NCBI GenBank assembly: GCA_964057225.1
Contig: OZ059897.1
Coordinates: 7,626,001-7,690,000, forward strand
Direction of reading: 5' to 3'
Length of the DNA: 64,000 nt
Origin: Auanema rhodensis
Lineage: Eukaryota; Nematoda; Chromadorea; Rhabditida; Rhabditidae
Shown: positions 32,727 to 43,100 of the stretch, in pieces
Layout: every line of letters starts with the position of its first letter
How positions within the stretch are numbered: position 1 is the first letter of the stretch
Made by a program: the position numbers and the translations under genes
The notes under the pieces: generated by a model
Told to the model about the DNA's origin: nothing
Database searches by the model: none
Seen by the model: only the letters and a program-made list of their open reading frames with translations

Positions 32727-32912
32727 ATTTTTTTACATTCTATCTGTCCCGAACATGTAAAACTTAATTTTCTTACCTTGTTTGAACTTTTATTTATTCC
32801 AGAATCATGAATTTTTCTTAAAATATACATTTTTTTGAATTGAATTTAGAAGTAAATATACTATTCTATGAGGAAGTACTTCATTATTTTTATGAAATGG
32901 TGCCGATATGTA

Positions 32913-32985
32913 GCCTCGTTAGCTCAGCTGGTAGAGCGTTAGACTTTTAATCTAACGGTCAGGGGTTCGAGCGCCCCCGGGGGGT
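32913..32985 (+). pseudogene. tRNA-Lys pseudogene
   Basis: Five changes in the 3' arm (C61G, T65C, A66C, C67G, C72G) destroy pairs in both T and acceptor stems. 5' half and anticodon are intact. Leader E. Confidence 0.75.
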
Positions 32986-33171
32986 AATTTTTTACATTCT
33001 ATCTGTCCCGAACATGTAAAACTTAATTTTCTTAAATTGTTTGAACTTTTATTTATTCCAGAATCATGAATTTTTCTTCAAATATACATCTTTTTGAATC
33101 AAATTTAGAAGTAAATATACTATTCTATGAGAAAGTACTTCATTATTTTTATGAAGTTATGAGCATGTGTA

Positions 33172-33244
33172 GCCTCGTTAGCTCTGCTGGTAGAGCGTTA
33201 GACTTTTAATCTAACGGTCAGGGGTTCGAGCCCCCTACGGGGGT
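33172..33244 (+). tRNA. tRNA-Lys (TTT), damaged variant
   Basis: A14 to T removes the conserved T8-A14 tertiary pair and a key A-box base; C72 to G breaks the first acceptor pair. Leader is a D form with TTATGAGCATG. Confidence 0.7.
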
Positions 33245-33430
33245 AATTTTTTACATTCTATCTGTCCCGAACATGTAAAACTTAATTTTCTTACCTTGTT
33301 TGAACTTTTATTTATTCCAGAATCATGAATTTTTCTTCAAATATACATCTTTTTGAATCAAATTTAGAAGTTAATATACTATTCTATGAGAAAGTACTTC
33401 ATTATTTTTATGAAGTTATGAGCATGTGTA

Positions 33431-33503
33431 GCCTCGTTAGCTCTGCTGGTAGAGCGTTAGACTTTTAATCTAACGGTCAGGGGTTCGAGCCCCCTACGGG
33501 GGT
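33431..33503 (+). tRNA. tRNA-Lys (TTT), damaged variant
   Basis: Same A14T and C72G changes as the copy at 33172, so the two are a duplicated pair. Confidence 0.7.
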
Positions 33504-33689
33504 AATTTTTTACATTCTATCTGTCCCGAACATGTAAAACTTAATTTTCTTACCTTGTTTGAACTTTTATTTATTCCAGAATCATGAATTTTTCTTCAAA
33601 TATACATCTTTTTGAATCAAATTTAGAAGTAAATATACTATTCTATGAGAAAGTACTTCATTATTTTTATGAAGTTATGAGCATGTGTA

Positions 33690-33762
33690 GCCTCGTTAGC
33701 TCAGCTGGTAGAGCGTTAGACTTTTAATCTAACGGTCAGGGGTTCGAGCCCCCTACGGGGCT
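33690..33762 (+). tRNA. tRNA-Lys (TTT)
   Basis: Consensus body; leader TTATGAGCATG. Confidence 0.95.
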
Positions 33763-33948
33763 AATTTTTTACATTCTATCTGTCCCGAACATGTAAAACT
33801 TAATTTTCTTACCTTGTTTGAACTTTTATTTATTCCAGAATCATGAATTTTTCTTCAAATATACATCTTTTTGAATCAAATTTAGAAGTAAGTATACTAT
33901 TCTATGAGGAAGTACTTCATTATTTTTATGAAATGGTGCCGATATGTA

Positions 33949-34021
33949 GCCTCGTTAGCTCAGCTGGTAGATCGTTAGACTTTTAATCTAACGGTCAGGG
34001 GTTCGAGCCCCCTACGGGGCT
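33949..34021 (+). tRNA. tRNA-Lys (TTT), variant
   Basis: G24 to T in the D stem, shared with 32136. Leader E. Confidence 0.82.
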
Positions 34022-34207
34022 AATTTTTTACATTCTATCTGTCCCGAACATGTAAAACTTAATTTTCTTACCTTGTTTGAACTTTTATTTATTCCAGAAT
34101 CATGAATTTTTTTTCAAATATACATCTTTTCGAATCAAATTCAGAAGTAAATATACTATTCTATGAGGAAGTACTTCATTATTTTTATGAAATGGTGCCG
34201 ATATGTA

Positions 34208-34280
34208 GCCTCGTTAGCTCAGCTGGTAGAGCGTTAGACTTTTAATCTAACGGTCAGGGGTTCGAGCCCCCTACGGGGCT
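34208..34280 (+). tRNA. tRNA-Lys (TTT)
   Basis: Consensus body; leader E. Confidence 0.95.
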
Positions 34281-34466
34281 AATTTTTTACATTCTATCTG
34301 TCCCGAACATGTAAAACTTAATTTTCTTACCTTGTTTGAACTTTTATTTATTCCAGAATCTTGAATTTTTCTTCAAATATACATCTTTTTGAATCAAATT
34401 TAGAAGTAAATATACTATTCTATGAGGAAGTACTTCAATAATTTTATGAAGTTAGGAGCATGTGTA

Positions 34467-34539
34467 GCCTCGTTAGCTCAGCTGGTAGAGCGTTAGACTT
34501 TTAATCTAACGGTCAGGGGTTCGAGCCCCCTACGGGGCT
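34467..34539 (+). tRNA. tRNA-Lys (TTT)
   Basis: Consensus body; leader D. Confidence 0.95.
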
Positions 34540-34725
34540 AATTTTTTACATTCTATCTGTCCCGAACATGTAAAACTCAATTTTCTTACCTTGTTTGAAC
34601 TTTTATTTATTCCAGAATCATGAATTTTTCTTCAAATATACATCTTTTTGAATCAAATTTAGAAGTAAATATACTATTCTATGAGGAAGTACTTCATTAT
34701 TTTTATGAAATGGTGCCGATATGTA

Positions 34726-34798
34726 GCCTCGTTAGCTCAGCTGGTAGAGCGTTAGACTTTTAATCTAACGGTCAGGGGTTCGAGCCCCCTACGGGGCT
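34726..34798 (+). tRNA. tRNA-Lys (TTT)
   Basis: Consensus body; leader E. Confidence 0.95.
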
Positions 34799-34984
34799 AA
34801 TTTTTTACATTCTATCTGTCCCGAACATGTAAAACTTAATTTTCTTACCTTGTTTGAACTTTTATTTATTCCAGAATCATGAATTTTTCTTAAAATATAC
34901 ATTTTTTTGAATTGAATTTAGAAGTAAATATACTATTCTATGAGGAAGTACTTCATTATTTTTATGAAATGGTGCCGATATGTA

Positions 34985-35057
34985 GCCTCGTTAGCTCAGC
35001 TGGTAGAGCGTTAGACTTTTAATCTAACGGTCAGGGGTTCGAGCCCCCTACGGGGCT
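34985..35057 (+). tRNA. tRNA-Lys (TTT)
   Basis: Consensus body; leader E. Confidence 0.95.
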
Positions 35058-35243
35058 AATTTTTTACATTCTATCTGTCCCGAACATGTAAAACTTAATT
35101 TTCTTACCTTGTTTGAACTGTTATTAACTCCAGAATCATGAATTTTTTTTCAAATATACATCTTTTTGAATTGAATTCAGAAGTAAATATACTATTCTAT
35201 GAGGAAGTACTTCATTATTTTTATGAAGTTAGTAGGATGTGTA

Positions 35244-35316
35244 GCCTCGTTAGCTCAGCTGGTAGAGCGTTAGACTTTTAATCTAACGGTCAGGGGTTCG
35301 AGCCCCCTACGGGGCT
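35244..35316 (+). tRNA. tRNA-Lys (TTT)
   Basis: Consensus body; leader C with TTAGTAGGATG. Confidence 0.95.
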
Positions 35317-35507
35317 AATTTTTTACATTCTATCTGTCCCGAAAATGTGAAACTTAATTTTCTTACCTTGTTTGAACTTCTATTTATTCCAGAATCTTGA
35401 ATTTTTCTTCAAATATACATCTTTTTGAATTGAATTTAGAAGTAAATATACTATTCTATGAGGAAGTACTTCATTATTTTTATGAAGTTAGTAGGATGTG
35501 TAGCCTC

Positions 35508-35698
35508 CTTTCCGTTATGCTCTCACGTCGATCCTATAGACCAATAAAGCCTACAAGATGAGTGTGATAGTATTCCAGATGTAGCGGTAGTTAAAGAGCA
35601 TAATGGATAAACATAAGACTCGAGAAAGAAAGGTTTATTATGTCTACATGATTACAATAAGTTATATAAGTCTACATAAAGATATAAAGTGAAAGAGA
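35508..35698 (-). repeat. Truncated LTR of the element A family
   Basis: Matches the first 191 bp (plus-strand reading) of the element A LTR, with G to T at the second base, then stops abruptly at 35698 and continues as gag-like sequence. The junction on the left is inside a tRNA gene, five bases from its start. Confidence 0.85.
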
Positions 35699-36117
35699 AT
35701 GTTTGGAACCGACGAGTATCTGTTCGTGTGACTGGTGTTCAAGTTTCGATCTTTTGGTGAACGATTGAAGAGATCAGAAACTATGTTTTTAAAAGTTTTT
35801 AAACCGCCTGCACTAGTAGTGGCTACTGAAGGTGAAACTGTTGGTTCAGGGATGGACAGAGAGAGAGAGATGTCCGATTTGCTTGAGTTTTTATTTTTAT
35901 TTTTCTTATTTTTATTTGAATTAGAGGAGCGTACCTTCTTAGCAGTAACTGGTGTTTGTTCTTCCACTATGATGGATGTTTCTTCTCCTCCTGCTGGTAC
36001 GTAATCCTCGTCGCTTAATCGTTCAGTAGGTGAATAAGTGCCTGCACGAGGAGTAAAGAATTTGTCGGTTTTGTGCTCGGCTTTCTGCTCGTCTTCGATT
36101 ATAGCACCCGACGCCAT
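35699..36117 (-). pseudogene. gag-like fragment related to element A
   Basis: The frame starts at ATG 36117 and runs into the truncated LTR, where the stop lies at 35662. After a four-residue leader (MASG) it enters the family block IIEDEQ...PVTAKK also found at 10351-10622, then a Lys/Asn/Ser-rich linker and a Ser/Thr-rich region. The first residues come from the inverted-repeat arm at 36103-36792, not from gag: the mirrored arm at 38095 has the same MASGA start followed by different codons. The ORF is therefore a chimera of two sources. No zinc knuckle or enzyme motif is present, and gag identity is inferred from family context. Confidence 0.45.
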
Positions 36118-36792
36118 CTGCTAACCTATTCACCAGACAAGGACAATCGACATCAAGGATCCTCAAGGAGAATCAAGTTAGTTTTCATTTGTTCGCATTA
36201 ACACTTTAACCGCTTATTGAATTTGAATTGATACTCTCTGGTATCAATTATATATTTACATTAAGTTGGTAAGTTATTTTATAATTTCAATTTGTTTTAT
36301 TTTAATTTTATTATTTCACATTTTATATTGTTTATATTTCATTCACATCTGTTATCTCATACAATTTCCTTTGTTCATCTGTCCAGAAATAAATCTTTTG
36401 TCTCAAATTACTCATCCTTTTCATACACATACTTTCTGATCAATCAAACAATAATATTTTGAATACTTTTTGGATATCCTTATTATATTTCAACCAATTA
36501 ATATTAATATTGATATTATATTTTTTGATAAAAAACAACAGCATATTTAGATTCAAATTACTCAGAAAACTTTACTGAATTCATCAAAGCTAGTTTGCTC
36601 ACAATTTTTGATCGATTTTGGGAAACTCAATTTTTTCTCTCTATTTCCTACAGTAATCTCTCAACTTGAATTGTTCTCTCATCTAGTGAATCATCCAATT
36701 TTTCTTTTTTAACCAGAGAAAGATATTTATTGAATTATCTTTGCCTGAACAATCTCCATTTTAAAAAAAAAAAAAAAATTTTTAAAATATAC
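36103..36792. repeat. Left arm of a 690-bp inverted repeat
   Basis: Pairs base for base with 37406-38095 (coordinates sum to 74198) without indels except in the homopolymer runs near the inner ends (A16/T16). Each arm contains a CATCTG/CAGATG-flanked ATGGCGTCG start at its outer end. Confidence 0.9.
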
Positions 36793-37405
36793 CCAACCGG
36801 GATGGCTTTATAATATATACGCATCAAGCTAGGCTTGTGCGTATGTATAAACTCTCAACATCTGTCGATGTCATCAACCGGGGGGAAGATGAATGCTTGA
36901 TGGTACGGGAGGATGTCCTCCTTCGTGTTGAACAACTTCAACGCGTGAGTTATATTTCTTTTTAAACAACTTAACTGTCTTGCTAAGGCAGTCAGGTTAC
37001 GAGTTTCCTTTTCCGATGGAGAAGAGGGACTCATAATCATTTTGTTTGAAGAGAAATATTATTGTTCAAGTTAATTTTGTGTAGCTCTAGCTAATTTGTT
37101 GATTGATTATTAAAATCAACTGAAGAATAACAATATATAATATAAATAGGAGAAAAAAATGCGAAGATAAGAAAAAATATGCAAGTAATATAAGCAAATA
37201 AGATAAGCAAATAGTTCACTATTAGAAGCTACAATGAATATTTAGTTGAATATTTGTTAACAGTTTTTTCTTTGGAGAGTTATACTGTTAGTTTTTTCGT
37301 GTAGTTGTTACTGTTTCGTTAAATTACGTGTGTGGAATCTTTTGTAAAAAAATGTATGTTTTATCTTTTGAATATATATATATTTTTTTTTTGTTAGCTA
37401 AGTTA
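36793..37405. other. 613-bp spacer between the inverted arms
   Basis: AT-rich. Holds one small frame (36855-37040, minus) that may be a gag remnant; otherwise nothing recognisable, apart from an AT microsatellite at 37371-37382. Confidence 0.5.
36855..37040 (-). pseudogene. Possible BEL/Pao gag N-terminal fragment
   Basis: 61 codons from ATG 37040. The helix-like stretch LTALARQLSCLKRNITHALKL resembles the opening of BEL/Pao gag proteins, where a short Ser-rich start is followed by a basic, Leu-spaced helix. It stops after about 60 residues with no capsid or knuckle sequence. It is on the same strand as the BEL element to its right, but separated from it by the right inverted arm. Chance ORF is possible. 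Confidence 0.3.
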
Positions 37406-38095
37406 GTATATTTTTAAAAATTTTTTTTTTTTTTTTAAATGGAGATTGTTCAGGCAAAGATAATTCAATAAATATCTTTCTCTGGTTAAAAAAGAAAAAT
37501 TGGATGATTCACTAGATGAGAGAACAATTCAAGTTGAGAGATTACTGTAGGAAATAGAGAGAAAAAATTGAGTTTCCCAAAATCGATCAAAAATTGTGAG
37601 CAAACTAGCTTTGATGAATTCAGTAAAGTTTTCTGAGTAATTTGAATCTAAATATGCTGTTGTTTTTTATCAAAAAATATAATATCAATATTAATATTAA
37701 TTGGTTGAAATATAATAAGGATATCCAAAAAGTATTCAAAATATTATTGTTTGATTGATCAGAAAGTATGTGTATGAAAAGGATGAGTAATTTGAGACAA
37801 AAGATTTATTTCTGGACAGATGAACAAAGGAAATTGTATGAGATAACAGATGTGAATGAAATATAAACAATATAAAATGTGAAATAATAAAATTAAAATA
37901 AAACAAATTGAAATTATAAAATAACTTACCAACTTAATGTAAATATATAATTGATACCAGAGAGTATCAATTCAAATTCAATAAGCGGTTAAAGTGTTAA
38001 TGCGAACAAATGAAAACTAACTTGATTCTCCTTGAGGATCCTTGATGTCGATTGTCCTTGTCTGGTGAATAGGTTAGCAGATGGCGTCGGGTGCT
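37406..38095. repeat. Right arm of a 690-bp inverted repeat
   Basis: Reverse complement of 36103-36792. On the plus strand its outer end leads into ATGGCGTCGGGTGCT at 38081, where a frame of 19 codons runs to TAG. Confidence 0.9.
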
Positions 38096-38358
38096 GTGGC
38101 TGGTTGTAGCGGCGGAATGAATGACCTGTCTGGCAGCTAGGCCGTGTGGGATGTTAAGAGGGAGGAGCTAATCTGCAAAAAGTATATGTAAGATTATTAA
38201 ATGAGATAATTTAATGGATTTGAAACAAAACGAGTGGGTTAACTTCTCATAACATTTTAAAATGTTTTGATATTCCATGTCATTCGATGATGACCTAGAT
38301 AATGTGTGAGAGATGTTTGCGTGTACTAGTATGCCCTCCGCGAGGAGAAGAAAAAGTG
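38096..38358 (-). other. 3' untranslated end of the BEL/Pao element
   Basis: Lies between the envelope stop codon (38359-38361) and the right inverted arm. No coding feature. A 3' LTR would be expected near here but I cannot define one. Confidence 0.4.
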
Positions 38359-38829
38359 TCAATCACGTTTCACGAGCAATTGGGATGTAGGTGATTGACT
38401 ACGAGAAAAATATGAAACCACGTAGGAAAGTGCAGTAAATTTCAATAGGACGTAAAATGAGATGACTACACAGAAAAATATGACAATCTTGGAATTATAT
38501 AGAGAAACAAAATTATAAATCGAATGTAAAGATGAAGAAAGATTATCAAAAATGTTGTCGTTATCTAAGTTAAGTGCAGAAGAGTATTGAGAAAGAACGG
38601 ACGAATATGAATGAAAACGTGGTAAATTGAGAGTTCCTTTGAGTGGTAAGGGATGAGTGTGAAACGAGCAGGTACCAATACACATGATGTCGACCGTAGG
38701 TGTTAGTGCGTGATATGTTAGTGTTGTGTTTGATCCAAGGGTAGTGCAGGGGACTGAAAAGGAACAATCAGGACATTGAATGTCTGCATTAGTGGGTTTG
38801 TCGGATTTGCAATATACACTGTGGTGCAA
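38359..38829 (-). pseudogene. C-terminal part of the envelope-like protein (stem, membrane anchor, tail)
   Basis: Downstream part of env, cut off from the rest by the Tc1 insertion. The first four codons (38818-38829) belong to the transposon end. After these come several Cys residues (C-P-D-C and others) as in the C-terminal third of class II fusion proteins. A strongly hydrophobic segment (about residues 112-140) is the likely transmembrane anchor, followed by a short tail ending VKRD. In the intact ancestor it would have anchored the fusion subunit. On its own it has no signal peptide and is not expected to be made. Confidence 0.6.
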
Positions 38830-39039
38830 AATATTGTAACCTCTTTATTTTAACTTTTTTTTTCAAAGGACGTTTTGTTCCAAATCTTTTTGTATTGTTT
38901 AGAAGCTCTTAAATTTACAAACATTTTATTATTAAGAGGAAAATTAATTAACAATATGGATGTGAGAAAAAGTGAAAATATTTTTTTTACAACTTTTGGG
39001 CAAAAATAAACTTAAACAAAAAATTAAAAAAAAAAAATT

Positions 39040-40080
39040 TTAATATGAAGTAGGACCTCCATTGTTTTCAATTACCTGAGCTAAACGTCTTGGCATGCTT
39101 GATGCCAAATTGGAACAGGTTTCAATTGATAGGAGGTCCCATGCATTTAAAATTGCTGTCCGAAGTTGTCTAGTATTTTCATACTGTCTTCCATCTTCGT
39201 ACAGCTTTTTAACTAGAATACCCCATAGATTTTCTATAGGGTTTAGATCAGGGGAATTGGAAGGCCATTTCAAAACACTAATATTATGTTCATCCAGCCA
39301 TATTTTTGTGGACCTACTGGCATGGATGGGGGCATTATCTTGTTGAAAAATCAAATTTTCACCAGGATAACTGTTGATATAAGGAATCAGACTATCTTGT
39401 AGGATAGCCTGATAGTCCTCGGAGTTTAGCGTGTTAGTTGTGAATTGGATCTGCAACTTTCCCGTTGAGGAAAATGCAGCCCAAACCATAACTGAACCTC
39501 CTCCAGCGGTACGCTTTGAGAAGTACCTCGGCTCCTTACGAAGGTCCCTCCAATAATGATGGACTCCATCAGGACCATCGAGGTTAAACTTTTTTTCATC
39601 AGAAAATATGACCTAGAACAAAGAAATGAAAATCTACGTTTTTTATATTCTGTTCAAAGTTACTTTTGTCCACTCTCGCTCCTCATTCTCTTCGGCAAAA
39701 AGGACCCTATTTCTCTTATGAACAGGGGTCAAAAACGGGGCTTTCCTTATTTTAGCTTTCTTTATGATTGTCGCTTGTGACAGAACCTTGCGTACCGTCC
39801 ATCTCGATACGTTTAAATGCAGTTTGCCTGCAATAGTACTACAACTGTTAGTAGAATTAGACGCTAAACGTATAATTCGCCTCTTATCCCTGTCATTCAA
39901 AACAGGCTTCCTACCACAATTTGAACGTCTTGAATTGACGCTACCTTCTGATAAAAAGCGGGTCACCGTGCTTCGTGCACGGCCCAGATTCTCGGCAATT
40001 GCTCGATGGCTCCAACCCGCGACAGAAAAGGCGTGGATTTGAGCTTTCTCGGCAACTGACAAGACTCTGGTTCCGGGCAT
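39040..40080 (-). CDS. Tc1/mariner transposase (DD34E), two exons
   Basis: Exon 1 is 40080-39664 and exon 2 is 39612-39040, joined across a 51-bp GT-AG intron (39613-39663), giving 329 residues, a usual length for the family. The N-terminus has two helix-turn-helix segments (about residues 10-55 with AGWSHRAIAENLGR, and 60-110) for binding the inverted repeats. The catalytic Asp/Asp/Glu are in IFSDEKK, FQQDNAPIH and NPIENLW, with 34 residues between the last two, so DD34E. The splice restores the first Asp motif, which the unspliced frame loses to a stop. The protein cuts and pastes the transposon at TA sites in the nucleus. No disabling change was seen, so the source element may still have been active at insertion, although the right terminal repeat is not recognisable. 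It lies inside the retroelement env and on the same strand. Confidence 0.85.
39613..39663 (-). other. 51-bp intron of the transposase gene
   Basis: Minus strand begins GTAACTTTG and ends TTTGTTCTAG. Removal fuses EWTK to VIFSDEKK, which matches the family order. Such a short intron is typical of nematodes. Confidence 0.8.
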
Positions 40081-40154
40081 TACTCAGGTAAAGCCTGAAT
40101 AAATTTCAAGAATTAGCAAAAATATTCAAAAAATTAAGTTGAAAGCAAAAAAAA

Positions 40155-43100
40155 TTAAACGGGAGTAGCTGCCAATATCCTAGATGTAAGATCGATGGTT
40201 ATGGTTGTAGAATCCTGAACAAGTGCGGAGATAGAGTTATTATAATAATTTAAAAGGGTGTGTCCGTGTGTGATAGGAAATTGGGAGGAAATATCTGAAA
40301 GAAGACCTAAATGGTTAATAGATGGGCAAGTACAATGAAGATCTTCATCATGACCATTACATGTACAAATATTGTAAGGAAATGAACATGATTTAATGGA
40401 TGAATTGAAGCATTGTAGTTGACCTAGTGATCCGGGAATAGGAAAGGAGGGAGGTGAAGCATGAGCTAAAACTGCTTGTGTGTTATATACATTTCGGAGA
40501 AAGGAATCAGAAACTGATAAGAGAGGAAGAGAATGTGAGATGAGTGTTAATGATATATTATTATAGTGTTGGGGAATACCTGGAATTAAATTAATATATT
40601 GTTTATGTTCGTGAAATTGAGAAGAGTAAATGATAGAGGTTGGAAATGATATATCCCAAGAAGGACATGAAAAAACTTCATATAGATTTTCTGTGGCTCT
40701 TTCCGGATATATTTTGTAGAAGAGACAACCTGTATAACAAGAAAAACAACCACAACCCCAACATCCACAAGCATCCATACAAAAAGTATAGCCTTCGGTT
40801 GGATTAGCGAGATGATCAAACTCGGGAATTGGTGCATTTAAAGGAAGCTTACTGCAACCTTTGTCAATACATGATCCTTTATTATAGCAGCTTTTGACGG
40901 AAGGAGTTCTAAATACATGATCCATGGTATAATACCAATGTTTCTTATTGCATTTTGGAACAGGATTGTGGATAGTAATTTCAATTTTTGCTTCAAAGTG
41001 AGCTTTAGAAGATAGCAGAAAACAAGATGTGGAATTCTGAGTGAGAGATGAAAAAATAGTTTTGAATTCTAATATCTTTTCTCTCGTATTGGTAATATTA
41101 AAAATTGATTTACTATTGGTAGCGGAAATGGAAGAGATTGTACGGCAAGAGTCGGAAGTGAGAGTAAAGGAGTATAATAAAGCTATGGTCAGTAAAAATT
41201 TAGAGTGTTTAAGCCGTCGAAAGCGAAGAGGTTTGAGTTTGTGAGAAGGGTAAGAATTCTTTTTGAAAGATATTAATTGAAAAATGAATCGAATACTTCT
41301 AAAAAATAGTTTGATGAGAAGAAAAAGAAAGAAAAACAGAGGGATGAGTATAGATGAACAAGAGAGAAATATGAAGCAAAATGACAAAATTGTGAATGTA
41401 GGATAACAAAATCGTATTTTGTTAAGGTATTTATAACAAATGATACATTCGTTATATTCACATATGTTAAGAGCACATGAAGTGGCATGGTTCCAAATAA
41501 TGGAATCAGATGCATAAATGGAAATAATAAGTGATACAGGAGAGGAGTGACCATCGGGAAAGGGAATTATGGAGGAGGAAGTGTTGAAACAAGACCAGGA
41601 AGAGTCGATTAAAAGAAAACAAATTTTTGCATAATCAAAATGATCAATGTCTTGAGAAAAAATAACTTGTGAATGGTCACACTGAATATTGCAAGTAGTA
41701 CACTTGATTTTGCGGGTGTTTTTATAACTCTTGATGTGTACTGCAACGGTACCCCAAGCTCTTATAGGAATAGTTACGTTTTTTACTAATATAGATAGAG
41801 GGGGGTTGTGAGGAAAATAGCAGAATTTAGTAGCAGATTGCTTGCAAATATGAGATCGACAGTAACCAGCAGAGCCAGTAGTGTCGGATGAGGACATATT
41901 TCCAACGCAAGTAAAGTTCTCTTTTTGATTCATATCGAAAAAATTAAGTGTGAGGGAAGAAGTATAATAGGTGGTGTTATCGAATAATTGTACAATATAT
42001 ACTTCTTTCCTAACACCAGATCGGATACAATCAATGTCTATGTCTGCACATAGAGAGCTGATGTCAAAGTCAAAAAGATGTTTTACTGGAAATATTATAT
42101 GGGTAACGTTTCCATCGTAATAACTACATTGATGTGCCCAAGTGGGACAGGGGCAAGGCAAAGAGCATGTAAAAGATTTTTCGTGCCTTCGTATATATCC
42201 GTTCGTACAATTTACGTTAGAATAGCATAAAGAGTTGTTAAAAGCGTAAATTGTGATACCCGATTGGAGGCATTCGGAGAGAAAAAGTGGAGGGGAGAGA
42301 GGGTTAAAAGGAGAAGGACATGGGTTGCAGAAACCAGGTGTAAGTAAAACGAAAAAGGAAAGAATGCAAAGTTCTAATTTGAAAAGTGACGAGATGGGTC
42401 TATTTATCTTCCTACCGTTGGAAGTCTGTACCGTAGCGGATTTGACTTTTTTGGTATTTGGTATTTCGATAATTGTCCCCATTCGCCATAAATTTCTTGG
42501 TAATTTGGGATCTTCAATAATCACTTTATCGTTTACTTTGGGTGGAATTAATTCTTTAATTTTTGAAGTTTTATCGTGTTCGCGCTGGGTACGCTCACGA
42601 AGAGAAAGTAAATAATCGGATTTCCAATATTTCCAAAATTCATCTGATAACTTAGATATAAATGTATAATTATCTATAACTAATTGATCTTCAGCGCGAA
42701 TGATGGAAACCGATTGAGGATATAATGTAGGAGATGTCAAAATGGGTTTACCAGGGATAAGTAAATCGCAAGGTCGGATAGGGACGGAATCAATATCTGA
42801 AGTCTGATAAGAGAGAGGCCTAGAATTGACTATAGCTTCTGCTTCATATATAAACGTTTGAAAGGAATCTAGATCAATGAATTCAGATATTTTTCTGTTT
42901 ATTGTAGAATGGAGTGCTTTTTTAAATATGCCTATCATTCTTTCATAAATCCCTCCTTGCCATGGAGCGAATTCGGTTATAAATTTCCATTCTACCGTGT
43001 GATAAGACAGAAATTTTGGGACAAAAGAATCGGTTAATATCCGATTAGCATATTGAAAATATAAACCATTATCGGACAAAAGAGAATGTGGGATCCCCCT

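Larger units (their letters stand above)
30212..35507 (+). repeat. tRNA-Lys satellite block 3 (20 units)
   Basis: Type II spacers, period 259 bp without exception. Mutated tRNA bodies cluster between 31877 and 34021. The block ends five bases into a further tRNA (GCCTC at 35503-35507), where a relative of element A has been inserted or joined. Confidence 0.97.
38817..40165 (-). mobile_element. Tc1/mariner DNA transposon inserted in env
   Basis: About 1.35 kb between TA dinucleotides (38815-38816 and 40166-40167). The left end begins CACTGTGGTGCAAAAT, close in form to Tc1-type termini. I could not find its inverted copy at the right end, so the right border is inferred from where the env frame stops, and the 5' terminal repeat may be lost. 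It encodes a complete transposase. Confidence 0.7.

Noticed and set aside
36855..37040. Intact second BEL element starting in the inverted-repeat spacer
   Set aside because: Only a weak gag-like start is present; no further gag, pol or LTR could be found there.
38168..38362. 64-codon minus-strand ORF after env
   Set aside because: Overlaps the env end in another frame and lies in 3' untranslated sequence.
40586..40837. Other minus-strand frames inside the integrase-env region (also 41273-41554, 43034-43228, 38570-38767)
   Set aside because: They overlap the large frame out of phase and lack motifs.
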